A stretch of 64,000 nt of DNA from contig JBMORL010000077.1 in the NCBI GenBank assembly GCA_049322335.1, positions 1 to 64,000 of the forward strand. The letters are read 5' to 3'. Under the pieces are notes generated by a model. The model was given only the letters and a program-made list of their open reading frames with translations, did not search any database and had not been told where the DNA came from. Below are positions 35,244 through 44,596 of this stretch, in pieces (the stretch's first letter is position 1; each line of letters opens with the position of its first letter). This DNA comes from JBMORL01 sp049322335 (lineage in GTDB: Bacteria; Bacteroidota; Bacteroidia; Flavobacteriales_D; UBA2798). A program made the translations under genes and the position numbers.

Positions 35244-35627
35244 GTGGTAACCTTAAAGAAAAACCAATCAACATTGACAAAAGAAAATAAAAACATACAG
35301 AAGTCAGAAGGAGGAATTTTCCGTGTTTTTGAGTTCATTACAGAAGCAATTGGATGGTTACAAATAATCGCATCACCACTTTTAATTGGGCTGGTAATTG
35401 GAGCCATAATTTATTTCACTGACCCAAGCACGAATCGACTAATTATTGGTATTACTGTCTCGACAGCAGGACTTGTTGTAGGTATTATTTGGGCGACTAA
35501 ACAATGGAGAGGAAAAGGAACTATTTGGTTTATGTCAAGAATAATGGCAACTCCTGAATTAGACAACCAAGACGAAGAAACCAGACCAAAGGCAAAAATC
35601 AATGACGGACAGAAAGGCAACCGCTAA
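35244..35627 (+). CDS. Small membrane protein, cassette-like
   Basis: 127 residues, GTG start (no ATG nearby). A basic N-terminus is followed by two transmembrane helices at about 40-58 and 67-86, then a conserved-looking tail (WFMSRIMATPELDNQDEETRP). The TAA stop falls within CGCTAAC, the left end of an attC-like inverted repeat, the usual position of a stop in an integron cassette. I do not know the function. Confidence 0.65.
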   Translation: MVTLKKNQSTLTKENKNIQKSEGGIFRVFEFITEAIGWLQIIASPLLIGLVIGAIIYFTDPSTNRLIIGITVSTAGLVVGIIWATKQWRGKGTIWFMSRIMATPELDNQDEETRPKAKINDGQKGNR

Positions 35628-35752
35628 CAGTACATTTGCAATAGGCGGGGTTTCGTGCTCCGCAGACAGTTTAGTGGTAGCGGAAAGTTTTGTGCTCCGC
35701 ATAAACATCAGTGGTAACCTCCCTCCCATCGCAAATCCGCCAACCGTTAAAC
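35622..35752 (+). repeat. attC-like inverted-repeat element (candidate)
   Basis: Left end CGCTAAC (35622-35628) faces right end GTTAAAC (35746-35752), which fits the GTTRRRY core of attC sites; the left end fits RYYYAAC only in part. Inside, ATTTGC (35634-35639) pairs with GCAAAT (35731-35736), with weaker pairing beyond. The centre has two direct GTGCTCCGCA copies. The 131-bp size suits attC. No integrase is in the window. Confidence 0.45.
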
Positions 35753-35828
35753 GACAACACAATCACCTAACACGACTGACAACGATTTGCAAAGAACAGT
35801 AGAACAAAATATTTAAACTTGTAATTAA

Positions 35829-36263
35829 ATGGCAAAAACAACTTATACGGGTCAGGACATACCTGATTTTATAAATTCGTTTGTTGACAACGAACAAAAG
35901 AAAGCCGACAGTTATCAACTAATTGACTTACTTCAAAAATGGTCGGACTCTGAACCTAAAATGTGGGGACCAAGCATAATCGGATTTGGTAACTATCATT
36001 ACAAATACGCAAGTGGACACGAAGGAGATGCACCAGTTCTTGCATTTTCGCCACGAAAAGCAGCCTTGACACTTTATGTTTACTCTGACACAGAGAAAAG
36101 CAAAAAACTATTGACTGACCTTGGAAAATTTAAAATGAGTAAAGCCTGTATTTATGTAAAAAAACTTGCTGACATCAATACTGACATTCTCAGAGAAATT
36201 TGTGTTGAATCAATAAAATACATTAGCAAACATCACGAATGTTCTTGCAGGGTAAAAAAATAA
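35829..36263 (+). CDS. DUF1801-type (YdhG-like) protein
   Basis: 144 residues, cytosolic. DUF1801 features: WGPSIIGFGNYHYKYASGHEG, VLAFSPRKAALTLYVY and the C-terminal ACIYVKKLADIN. The family has an unknown, possibly ligand-binding function. Codon choice (many GAC and ACA) differs from the AT-rich neighbours, consistent with acquisition. It follows the attC-like element, in the position of a second cassette gene. Confidence 0.8.
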   Translation: MAKTTYTGQDIPDFINSFVDNEQKKADSYQLIDLLQKWSDSEPKMWGPSIIGFGNYHYKYASGHEGDAPVLAFSPRKAALTLYVYSDTEKSKKLLTDLGKFKMSKACIYVKKLADINTDILREICVESIKYISKHHECSCRVKK

Positions 36264-36437
36264 CAATGACAACGAAAGACAGAAACATTGCTGGTAAAAC
36301 GGGTTCCTATATACAGTAAGAAACTGTACAAGGAGAACCAGAAGGACTGATTGATTTTTTAAGAGGGTATATATTATGACATCATCAGCATTATAAAATG
36401 GAAAAGGGAGCAAAAAACTGATTATTTCTAAATGGTA
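36264..36437. other. Intergenic region with a hairpin
   Basis: GGTTCC (36302-36307) and GGAGAACC (36332-36339) enclose TACAGT/ACTGTA (36312-36317, 36323-36328). No T run at the stem base, so a terminator is doubtful. Nothing else seen. Confidence 0.4.
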
Positions 36438-36848
36438 ATGAAACCCAATTTGATTTTTCTCATATTGCTTTTATACCTGTCAGGTTGCAAAAAAAAAATT
36501 AATCCCGAATTATACGGAGTTTATTATATTAACGACTCACTCAATATGCACTACAGCGAAATTAAATTGTATAAAAACAAAAAATACTATTACTATTCCC
36601 TAACCTGTATGATGTTCGGCTCAGATACCGGTCATTTTGAAATGAAAGACAACACGATTTATTTTACATCCTATAATCTGGCCGCCTATTGTTTACACCC
36701 ACTGGATACTGTTCCAATATCTACTCCTAACGCCAATCCGTTAACAGGAAAAACAGTTTATTATTCCGAAGGAAAACTAACCCAATACTATTATAAAATC
36801 AGGAAAAATAAAATACACAGCGGGACAATTGTGTACGAAAAAAAATAA
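36438..36848 (+). CDS. Small lipoprotein
   Basis: 136 residues; hydrophobic signal and lipobox YLSGC followed by a Lys run (KKKIN). The mature part is Tyr-rich and beta-like (GVYYIND, YKNKKYYYYSL, YYKIRKNK), resembling a small lipocalin-like or META-like fold, which I cannot confirm. An ATG two codons upstream (36432) is equally possible. Confidence 0.6.
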   Translation: MKPNLIFLILLLYLSGCKKKINPELYGVYYINDSLNMHYSEIKLYKNKKYYYYSLTCMMFGSDTGHFEMKDNTIYFTSYNLAAYCLHPLDTVPISTPNANPLTGKTVYYSEGKLTQYYYKIRKNKIHSGTIVYEKK

Positions 36849-36854
36849 AATACC

Positions 36855-36925
36855 CCAACTTTCTCAACCCGGCAACTTTCAAAACTTTCTAACTTTCTCA
36901 ACTTGACAACTTTCAAAACTATCAA
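36855..36925. repeat. AACTTTC low-complexity repeat
   Basis: Several direct copies of CAACTTTC/AACTTTCTCAA in 70 bp between two convergent genes. Confidence 0.6.
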
Positions 36926-36928
36926 ACT

Positions 36929-38224
36929 CTACTTCCCCCCATATTTCTTCATATACTTCTCATAAAGCATTTTCTGGTGGTTGTTGAGATCTACCGGCTG
37001 GCCCTGGATATAAGCAAGCACTACATCGTTAGTACGCATGTCCAGTGCATCGCCATTGGAGACAAAAAGTGTAGCGTCTTTACCGGCTTCCAGTGAACCG
37101 CAGAGATGATCAATGCCGAGAATTTTTGCTGCATTTAGGGTGACACTCGCCAATGCTTCTTCTTTGGTTAATCCATACCCGACAGCATGTCCGGCTAAAA
37201 AAGGAATATTGCGGCTTTGCGCTGATTCCTGGTCACCCGAATTTTCGAGGCAATAGAGAATACCGGCTTTTTGCAATAAGTAAGGTAATTTGAAAGGAAG
37301 ATCAATATCATCTTCGGCACGCTGGGGCAATTCGTGAATCCTGCGCAGCATCACTGAGACATTATTTTCGCGCAGCAGGTCAGTCACCATCCACGAATCG
37401 TAGCCGCCTACAATTACAATTTTTGGGACACCCATTTCTTTGCAGAATAAAACCGCATCGGTAATTTCTTTTACAAACGAAGCATGGATATAAAGATTTT
37501 GTTTTCCGTCAAAAATACTGCGCATGGCTTCAAAGCGGAGATCTTTTTCTTTTTGGCCGGTGGCAGTGTTGTAGGCTTTTGCTTCGGTGAAGAATTTTTT
37601 TATTTCAGCAATACGTTCAGCGTATTTATCATTTTTTTGAGTTTCTGCGGGTTCGGCCCACCATCCGCCTCCCTGTGTGGTACGCGGCCAGTTAAGGTGA
37701 ATGCCGTCATCCGCTTTCAGTTGTGCATCTTCCCAGTTCCATCCGTTAAGTTTCATCACCGAAGAACTTCCCGAAATAATTCCTCCACGCGGAGTAGTTT
37801 GGGCAAGGAGCACACCGTTAGACCGGACAGTAGGAATAACTTTACTATCGGTATTAAAAGCAATCAGCGAACGCACATTCGGATTGAAGGCCCCGGTTTC
37901 ATTATGATCCTGCGTAGCGCGAACGGCTTCTACTTCAATTAATCCCAGCGTAACGTTCGTAGCGATCATTCCCGGGTAAACATGTTTACCGTCAAGATAA
38001 ATTACCGTGTCGTATTCTTTCAGGTTGGGAGTGGTGGTGAGCGCATTGGCAACAGTCACAATTTTTCCATTTTTAATTCCCACCAGCGATTGGTTAATTA
38101 CTTCTCCGTTGCCGATGTGAGCGGTGGCATTCATCAGCAAAACCGATTTCTGGGCGTGCACAAATATTCCGTTCATCAACGCTGCCAAAATCAAAATGTA
38201 TTTCATATTCAGTTTCGTTTTCAT
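36929..38224 (-). CDS. Amidohydrolase-family protein with degenerate metal site
   Basis: 431 residues with a signal peptide (about 1-24). It has the flanking beta-sandwich and barrel of the imidazolonepropionase-like amidohydrolases (KHVYPGMIATN, AVGYGLTKEEALASVTLNAAKILG, GSLEAGKDATLFV). The HxH metal motif normally found after YPGFID is replaced by ATNVTLG, so catalysis is doubtful. It lies next to a related double-domain gene across the assembly gap and probably works with it. ATG 38224 or ATG 38206 could both be the start. Confidence 0.8.
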   Translation of the reverse strand: MKTKLNMKYILILAALMNGIFVHAQKSVLLMNATAHIGNGEVINQSLVGIKNGKIVTVANALTTTPNLKEYDTVIYLDGKHVYPGMIATNVTLGLIEVEAVRATQDHNETGAFNPNVRSLIAFNTDSKVIPTVRSNGVLLAQTTPRGGIISGSSSVMKLNGWNWEDAQLKADDGIHLNWPRTTQGGGWWAEPAETQKNDKYAERIAEIKKFFTEAKAYNTATGQKEKDLRFEAMRSIFDGKQNLYIHASFVKEITDAVLFCKEMGVPKIVIVGGYDSWMVTDLLRENNVSVMLRRIHELPQRAEDDIDLPFKLPYLLQKAGILYCLENSGDQESAQSRNIPFLAGHAVGYGLTKEEALASVTLNAAKILGIDHLCGSLEAGKDATLFVSNGDALDMRTNDVVLAYIQGQPVDLNNHQKMLYEKYMKKYGGK

Positions 38225-38270
38225 AATCTTAATTTCGTTTCAAATCAAAAATCCAAAAATCCAAAAATCC

Positions 38271-38370
38271 NNNNNNNNNNNNNNNNNNNNNNNNNNNNNN
38301 NNNNNNNNNNNNNNNNNNNNNNNNNNNNNNNNNNNNNNNNNNNNNNNNNNNNNNNNNNNNNNNNNNNNNN
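38271..38370. other. Assembly gap (100 N)
   Basis: A run of exactly 100 N, the conventional scaffold-gap length. Both edges are repetitive: CCAAAAATCC tandem copies on the left and CGCAAAG-type repeat on the right. True distance is unknown. Confidence 0.99.
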
Positions 38371-38430
38371 CGCAAAGGTTGCGCAAAGACGCGGAGAAAA
38401 TACATTTTGTAATTCACTTCTCACTTCACT

Positions 38431-38575
38431 ATTCATGTATTCATCATTTCTATTCTGCAATTCGTATTCCACTTCAAATCTCAACATTCATGTACTCTTC
38501 ACTCTCTATTCTGCAATTTGTATTTACACCTCTCATTTCACTATTCATGTATTCATCATTCTCTATTCCAACTCT
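38431..38575. repeat. Three imperfect tandem repeats of about 56 bp
   Basis: Units beginning ATTCATGTA at 38431, 38486 and 38543, each with TTC and CTATTC-type words. The last overlaps the 3' end of the following minus-strand gene. Confidence 0.65.
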
Positions 38576-41500
38576 TCCTCATAATCAATCATCGTATCAC
38601 AATGGTATTCTCCTCTTTCTCTTCTTCCCGGCCGTTGTGTTTGTGCTCCATTTTGTTTTTCCTTTATCATTTTCGTGATGAGCCGCACTCTTTCTTCCTG
38701 TAATGCATCGCGCATTATTTTATCACGATCGCGGTCGAAGTAACAGATGCCGTCAATGAAAGTTTTTTCTGCTTTGGCGTAAACAGAGAGCGGGTGATCG
38801 CTCCAGATCACGATGTCGGCATCTTTTCCTTTTTTAATACTTCCCATCCGGTTGTCGAGGTGAAGCATTTTGGCGGGGTTAAGCGTTACCATTTTCAGAG
38901 CATCTTCTTCGCTCATTTTTCCGTATTTCACCGCTTTGGCCGCTTCCTGGTTTAACCTGCGTGCCATCTCTGCATCGTCAGAATTTATTCCTGTATTTAC
39001 TCCTTGTGAAGTGAGAATAGCAGCATTATAGGGAATCGCTTCCATCACTTCGTATTTGTAGGCCCACCAGTCGGCAAAACTGGAAGCGGATACTCCGTGC
39101 GCTTTCATTTTATCCGCCACTTTGTATCCTTCAAGAATATGTGTGAATGTATTTATTTTGAACCCCATCGAATCAGCAACGTGCATCAGCATATTGATTT
39201 CACTTTGCGAATAGCTGTGGCACGTTATGAAGCGTTTGCTGTTGAGAATTTCCACCAGTACATCCAGCTGAATATCTTTTCTTGGCGCAACGGCATTTTT
39301 ATTTTTTTTCAGTTCGGCTTCGTAGTTTTTCCACGATTGTTCATAAGCTTTGGCGCGATAGAAGGCATCATAAAAAACCTGTTCCACTCCCATACGCGAT
39401 TGAGGAAAACGAACAGTATTGTTTTCACCCCAGTTGGATTGTTTTACGTTTTCTCCCAATGCACATTTGATAAAACCATCAGCCCCGGCAATTTTCATCT
39501 CTTCGGGCGATTTTCCCCAGCGCAGTTTGATAGTGGCGCTTCTTCCCCCAATACAATTCGCGCTTCCGTGAAGCAACTGTGCAGCAGTCACTCCGCCTGA
39601 AAGCTGCCGATAAATATTGATATCATCAGAATTCACCACGTCAGCAATACTCACTTCGGCAGTAACAGCATGACTTCCCTCATTCACACCACCGCTGATG
39701 GCAATGTGCGAATGTTCGTCAATAATTCCCGCTGTAACATGTTTTCCTGTCCCGTCAATCACCCATGTTTTATTATCTACTACGTCAAGAATTTTTCCCA
39801 CCTCAACAATTTTTCCGTCACGCAAAAGCACGTCTGCATTTTTCAGCACACCTTCTTTTTCATTGGTCCACACCGTGGCATTTTTAATTAAAACCGGAAT
39901 TCCTGCGGGAATAGAATCCCAACCGAAAGCCATATTGGGATATTGCAGTTTCCCCAGCATCAGCGAATCGGTGTTGATCTTATCTTTTTTGTCGTCTTTG
40001 AATTTATTTTTCCGGATAGCGTTCCATTTCACCCAGTTTCCGTTGGGTAATTGTCCGTTTCCATCCCACGTTCCGCTGTCGTAATTGATGACACCGGCAA
40101 GACGGATCAGCCCGTCATAATTTTTATCCTTCAGCGTAAAACTCAGCGAAATACTTTTCATCTGGGCGGTGATTTTTACCTTAATGGTATTGGTGTCTAT
40201 TTTCATAGAACCCGAAGGATTTTTCAGTTCGCCCTTTACGTTAAGGTCGTAAATATTATTTTGGATATTGAGCGTATAATCGCCACGAACATCTGTAACG
40301 TCATCCGCGTTTACGATGTAAGACTCGCCCTGTACCCAGTTTTGATAGATGATATTGGTTTCTTTGAAAATATTATCTGATGTAATTAAAAAATTCGCCA
40401 GTTTTCCTTTTTCCAGTGTTCCTGTTAATTTATCGGCACCAATCATTTGTGCGGGGATGATGGTGAGCGCTTTTAATGCTTCCGCCTCCGGTAAACCGTA
40501 TTTGATGGCTTTTCTCAGGTTAGGCCAGAATGATTTTTTGTCTTTTAAATCGGAAGCGGTAAGCGCAAAAATAATTCCGTTTTTATTCAGCCAGGCAGGA
40601 TTGGCCGGAGCGAGTTCCCAGTGTTTCATATCCTCCAGCGAAACCAAAAGTGCATCATAGGCGTCTTCCACATCATACGGATCGGGAAAATTAAGCGGAA
40701 CAATTAATTTTCCGTTTGTATTTTTTATTTCGGGAATACGCTGGTAATCTTTTCCGCTGGTTTTAAAAATATACTGTATACCAAATTCATCACCAATTTT
40801 ATCAGCGCGCAACACGTTGTATTTGTCGCCCGCATCAAAGATCTGTGGCAGTGAATGCATTTTATTCAGCGCCTGCAGCGAAATATTTTCCTCTTTCTTG
40901 TCGGTTTGTGAGGCATACCACTTTGCGTCAAGATAGGTCTGGCGCAACAAAGCAATGCACCCCATGAGTGATGAAGGATATTGTTGTGCCGAATTTCCTT
41001 TCCGGAACGAATACTGCACCGCGGCATCGGTAGAAAGAATAGTTTGATTTTCTTTTTTGTCAGCTAACGTGGCAAGCACTGCTGTCCCGCGCATCAGGCC
41101 GTCCTGCTGGTGGGTGAGTACAGTTCCAAAGCCAATGTTGCGGTAATCGGTGGCGGCTTTGTTGTCGGCTGCAAATAATTCGGCTGCGCGTGTTTCGGGT
41201 TTTATACATTCGTTCCAGTTGAAAGCGCCTTTTCTGGTGGTTTCGTATTGAGGAGCAGGATTCCACTGGCGCGGTTTCATTTCAGGCATTCCGTAGGAAG
41301 AATAAATATCGATGAACGAAGGGTAAATATGTTTTCCTTTCAGATCCACTTCCACACAACCTTTGGGAGCTTTTAAATTCGTTCCCACTTCTTCAATTTT
41401 TCCATCGCGGATAATCAGCACACCGTTTTCAATAGTTTTATCATGACTCACATGAATAGTGGCGTTGATAAAACAATAGTATCCGCCACCGGTTTTTTTC

Positions 41501-41583
41501 ACCCCGTTGTCGTGAAAAGTAGGCTGGCTTATTCCCGCCAGGGAAACAAAAGCCAGCAAAATCAAAATCATCTTTTTCTTCAT
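38563..41583 (-). CDS. Double-domain amidohydrolase
   Basis: 1006 residues with signal peptide (about 1-19). Two imidazolonepropionase-like amidohydrolase domains: residues about 35-440 and 565-960. The second has all metal ligands: HSH in GIIDEHSHI, the Lys of GADGFIKCALG, CHSYSQ, FTHILEG and INSDD. The first has lost them (YPSFIDIYSSYG in place of PGFIDxHSH). A 120-residue beta domain joins them. Predicted periplasmic hydrolase of cyclic amides or peptides; substrate unknown. Adjacent to a second degenerate amidohydrolase. Confidence 0.85.
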   Translation of the reverse strand: MKKKMILILLAFVSLAGISQPTFHDNGVKKTGGGYYCFINATIHVSHDKTIENGVLIIRDGKIEEVGTNLKAPKGCVEVDLKGKHIYPSFIDIYSSYGMPEMKPRQWNPAPQYETTRKGAFNWNECIKPETRAAELFAADNKAATDYRNIGFGTVLTHQQDGLMRGTAVLATLADKKENQTILSTDAAVQYSFRKGNSAQQYPSSLMGCIALLRQTYLDAKWYASQTDKKEENISLQALNKMHSLPQIFDAGDKYNVLRADKIGDEFGIQYIFKTSGKDYQRIPEIKNTNGKLIVPLNFPDPYDVEDAYDALLVSLEDMKHWELAPANPAWLNKNGIIFALTASDLKDKKSFWPNLRKAIKYGLPEAEALKALTIIPAQMIGADKLTGTLEKGKLANFLITSDNIFKETNIIYQNWVQGESYIVNADDVTDVRGDYTLNIQNNIYDLNVKGELKNPSGSMKIDTNTIKVKITAQMKSISLSFTLKDKNYDGLIRLAGVINYDSGTWDGNGQLPNGNWVKWNAIRKNKFKDDKKDKINTDSLMLGKLQYPNMAFGWDSIPAGIPVLIKNATVWTNEKEGVLKNADVLLRDGKIVEVGKILDVVDNKTWVIDGTGKHVTAGIIDEHSHIAISGGVNEGSHAVTAEVSIADVVNSDDINIYRQLSGGVTAAQLLHGSANCIGGRSATIKLRWGKSPEEMKIAGADGFIKCALGENVKQSNWGENNTVRFPQSRMGVEQVFYDAFYRAKAYEQSWKNYEAELKKNKNAVAPRKDIQLDVLVEILNSKRFITCHSYSQSEINMLMHVADSMGFKINTFTHILEGYKVADKMKAHGVSASSFADWWAYKYEVMEAIPYNAAILTSQGVNTGINSDDAEMARRLNQEAAKAVKYGKMSEEDALKMVTLNPAKMLHLDNRMGSIKKGKDADIVIWSDHPLSVYAKAEKTFIDGICYFDRDRDKIMRDALQEERVRLITKMIKEKQNGAQTQRPGRRERGEYHCDTMIDYEEELE

Positions 41584-41590
41584 ATCTACG

Positions 41591-41598
41591 CAAAAATA
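41591..41598 (-). promoter_or_regulatory. Candidate -7 element
   Basis: TATTTTTG on the minus strand, 7 nt upstream of the ATG of the double-domain amidohydrolase. No TTG at the expected -33 position, so moderate support only. Confidence 0.4.
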
Positions 41599-41756
41599 AG
41601 ATTTAATCGATAGCCTGTATGTTTAGGGTGACGGAAGGAAATATCCCCCAATGAAAGGTGCTGCCGGATGTTAAATTACCTTAAGGAAATGCAATTTTCC
41701 AACGTCAGACCGTTCATAATACAGTGAAAAACCGGCAGCGCCACCCGATAAATTGC

Positions 41757-41764
41757 TATCTTTG
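41757..41764 (+). promoter_or_regulatory. Candidate -7 element for dxs
   Basis: TATCTTTG fits TAnnTTTG and lies 22 nt before the dxs ATG. No clear -33 TTG was found. Confidence 0.45.
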
Positions 41765-41786
41765 CCGGTGAATTTAAAAGCGTAAA

Positions 41787-43730
41787 ATGCAGGAATTCAA
41801 AGCAGGAAAACTGCTCGGACAAATAGAGTACCCATCCGATCTCCGGTCGAAATTCAAAGACGAAGATCTGCCACAGGTTTGCGATGAATTGCGTCAATAC
41901 ATGATTGACGTTCTTTCGAAGATCGGGAATTCCCATTTCGGGGCCAGCCTCGGAGTGGTAGAACTAACCGTTGCCCTGCATTATGTTTTTGATACTCCCA
42001 AAGATCAACTGGTATGGGATGTGGGGCACCAGGCATACGGACATAAAATACTCACCGGCCGCAGAAATATTTTCCCCACCAACCGTACCTATAAAGGCCT
42101 GAGTGGTTTTCCAAAAAGATCAGAAAGCGAATACGATACATTTGGTGTAGGACATTCTTCCACTTCCATTTCTGCAGCGGTGGGAATGGCTGTGGCCAAT
42201 AAATACCAGGGGAAAAAAGACATTCAGCATATAGCAGTGATTGGTGACGGAGCTATGACAGCAGGGATGGCTTTTGAAGGGCTCAACCATGGAGGTACTT
42301 CCAACACTAACCTGCTGGTGGTTCTCAACGACAATTGCATGTCCATCGATCCGAATGTGGGTGCGCTGAAAGAATATTTAACAGACATCACCACCTCACA
42401 TACCTATAATAAAATCAAAGACGAGGTATGGGGATTATTGGGAAAAATAAGCAAGTTCGGCCCCAATGCACAAGCTATTGCACACAAAATAAGCGATGCC
42501 TTTAAAACAGCGTTACTCAAACAGAGTAATTTATTCGAGTCGCTCAACTTCCGTTATTTCGGCCCTGTTGATGGTCACGATGTGGTGAATTTGGCGCGCA
42601 TTATGAAAGATCTGAAAGATATTCCCGGGCCGAAAATTTTACACTGTGTAACGGTAAAAGGAAAAGGATATAAATTTTCGGAAGAAGGAAATCAAACTGT
42701 GTGGCACGCACCGGGAGTTTTTAATAAAGAAACCGGAGAAATCATAAAAGTAGTTCCGCAATCTCCACAACCGCCCAAATACCAGGAAGTATTCGGGCAT
42801 ACTATTGTAGAACTGGCGGAGAAGAATGAAAAAATAATGGGAATTACTCCTGCTATGCCTACCGGGTGTTCATTGAATATTATGATGAAAGCAATGCCCG
42901 ATCGTGCTTTTGACGTGGGAATTGCCGAACAACATGCCGTAACCTTTTCTGCCGGGCTGGCTACACAGGGACTGATTCCATTTTGCAATATTTATTCTTC
43001 CTTTATGCAACGTGCCTACGACCAGGTGATACACGATGTGGCGTTGCAGAAACTGCACGTGGTGTTTTGTCTCGATCGTGGTGGATTGGTGGGGGCGGAT
43101 GGAGCCACACATCACGGGGCTTTCGACCTGGCCTATATGCGCTGCATTCCGAATATGGTAGTGGCTTCGCCTATGAATGAAGAAGAACTGCGCGACCTGA
43201 TGTACACCGCTCAACTCGAAGAAAATAATTTTCCTTTCTCCATTCGCTATCCGCGGGGAGAAGGTGTGATGACCAACTGGAAAACACCTTTCAAAAAAAT
43301 AAAAATCGGAACCGGCAGGAAAGTAAGAAATGGAGAAGAAATAGCAGTGTTAACCATTGGCCCTGCAGGAAACGAAGCGCTCAAAGCCTGCGAACAGCTG
43401 GAAAAAGAGAATATCAGTGCCGCCCTTTACGATATGCGTTTTGTGAAACCACTGGATGAGATATTATTGCACGAAGTATTTTCAAAATTCAATAAAGTGA
43501 TCACGGTAGAAGACGGCTGCCTGCAGGGAGGAATGGGAAGCGCGGTGATTGAATTTATGACAGATAACAACTATAATGCGCAGGTAGTTAGATTGGGAAT
43601 CCCGGATAAATTTATTGATCATGGTACACAAAAGGAACTGTATGCGGAATGTTTTTACGATATGGCAGCGATAACAGAAACCGCAAAAAAGATGATTCAA
43701 AAGAAACCTAAAATAAATGTGGTGGGATAA
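41787..43730 (+). CDS. dxs: 1-deoxy-D-xylulose-5-phosphate synthase
   Basis: 647 residues, full length. It condenses pyruvate and glyceraldehyde 3-phosphate to DXP, the first step of the MEP isoprenoid pathway. Motifs: WDVGHQAYGHKILTGR, the thiamine-diphosphate motif GDGAMTAGMAFEGLNHGG to LNDN (about 153-182), and GIAEQHAVTFSAGLA with the catalytic Glu in the pyrimidine domain. A cytosolic homodimer. The next gene starts 1 bp after its stop. Confidence 0.96.
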   Translation: MQEFKAGKLLGQIEYPSDLRSKFKDEDLPQVCDELRQYMIDVLSKIGNSHFGASLGVVELTVALHYVFDTPKDQLVWDVGHQAYGHKILTGRRNIFPTNRTYKGLSGFPKRSESEYDTFGVGHSSTSISAAVGMAVANKYQGKKDIQHIAVIGDGAMTAGMAFEGLNHGGTSNTNLLVVLNDNCMSIDPNVGALKEYLTDITTSHTYNKIKDEVWGLLGKISKFGPNAQAIAHKISDAFKTALLKQSNLFESLNFRYFGPVDGHDVVNLARIMKDLKDIPGPKILHCVTVKGKGYKFSEEGNQTVWHAPGVFNKETGEIIKVVPQSPQPPKYQEVFGHTIVELAEKNEKIMGITPAMPTGCSLNIMMKAMPDRAFDVGIAEQHAVTFSAGLATQGLIPFCNIYSSFMQRAYDQVIHDVALQKLHVVFCLDRGGLVGADGATHHGAFDLAYMRCIPNMVVASPMNEEELRDLMYTAQLEENNFPFSIRYPRGEGVMTNWKTPFKKIKIGTGRKVRNGEEIAVLTIGPAGNEALKACEQLEKENISAALYDMRFVKPLDEILLHEVFSKFNKVITVEDGCLQGGMGSAVIEFMTDNNYNAQVVRLGIPDKFIDHGTQKELYAECFYDMAAITETAKKMIQKKPKINVVG

Positions 43731-43731
43731 T

Positions 43732-44340
43732 ATGAAGGGAATTTTACTTTTTGCTTTTTCGGTTTTCACCCTCTCTTTTGTTTATGCACAACCCGTTGCC
43801 CGTGTGGAAAAAACTGGCGGGGGCAGAGAAATTATCCTGGAAAGATACACCTCGCGCATCTGGCTGAAGGTAACCAACCGCGAAAGATATTCAGGCTACC
43901 TGCTGGAATTTACCGGTGAAGAATTTATCATTCTCAATTATACAGGAACCGAATCCGGTATCGGGCGTTCGGAAAAGAAAAAAAGAATGAGAGAAATTGA
44001 TACAGCAGGAAATATGGATGAAAAACAAAAACATATTGAGTTGCTGAAATTATATTTTACAGATACCATTCATGTTCCCCTGGCCAAAGTGAAAAAACTG
44101 GAAGCCGAAAAACCTTTTTACCGCGAACACCCGAACCTTGTACCGGTTTTGGGATTGTCGGGTATAGGTATTGTAATTTTATCAGGAGTTTTATCGGGAG
44201 CAAAAATTGACGGGACAGAAGATATTCTTACTGCATCAGCTATTACCGGTGCCACTATGCTGGTGGCCGCTGGCGTTATCAACCGCCATTATCACGTTCC
44301 GCTGGACAATGGAAAGTGGACGGTTTCCAGACTTAAGTAA
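43732..44340 (+). CDS. Exported or membrane protein of unknown function
   Basis: 202 residues. Signal peptide ending VYAQP (about residue 20), then a small beta-rich domain with RIWLKVTNRERYSGYLLEF, which looks like an Sm/TudorN-like or LSM-like strand set, and a C-terminal Gly/Ala/Ile-rich helical hairpin (about 140-185). Start ATG 43732, directly after the dxs TAA, so probably co-transcribed with dxs. Not recognised. Confidence 0.6.
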   Translation: MKGILLFAFSVFTLSFVYAQPVARVEKTGGGREIILERYTSRIWLKVTNRERYSGYLLEFTGEEFIILNYTGTESGIGRSEKKKRMREIDTAGNMDEKQKHIELLKLYFTDTIHVPLAKVKKLEAEKPFYREHPNLVPVLGLSGIGIVILSGVLSGAKIDGTEDILTASAITGATMLVAAGVINRHYHVPLDNGKWTVSRLK

Positions 44341-44530
44341 TAGATATTTTTTACCTGAACATTGCATTTTCTTCGATACAAATGACTTGTTTTTTTTGAG
44401 TTAAATCAGGGCTATAACCGTTATTAAAATCTGTTTCAGATTGATTCTTTTACAAATCCCCATTCTCTTACACCCCCAACAAAGAAAAATTACCCCAAAA
44501 ATTTCATTTTTATACAAGTCTAACACACAA

Positions 44531-44568
44531 AAAACAAAAATCCCGTTGCACCACCGGCACAACGGGAC
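44531..44568 (-). terminator. Intrinsic terminator on the minus strand
   Basis: TCCCGTTG (44541-44548) and CAACGGGA (44560-44567) form an 8-bp stem. On the minus strand it is followed by TTTTTG and another T run; on the plus strand there is only a weak run. Confidence 0.7.
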
Positions 44569-44596
44569 CTTTTTAAAAGAAAGTTTTACGCGCTCT

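Noticed and set aside
33722..36263. Prophage remnant suggested by ssb, ORF6N and HTH genes
   Set aside because: No structural, packaging, integrase or lysis gene is present; the genes are separate accessory units.
36302..36339. Hairpin as a terminator or IS end
   Set aside because: No T run follows and no transposase or matching second end was found.
38431..38575. CRISPR-like tandem repeats
   Set aside because: Units are imperfect, about 56 bp, AT-rich, contiguous without spacers, and no cas gene is present.
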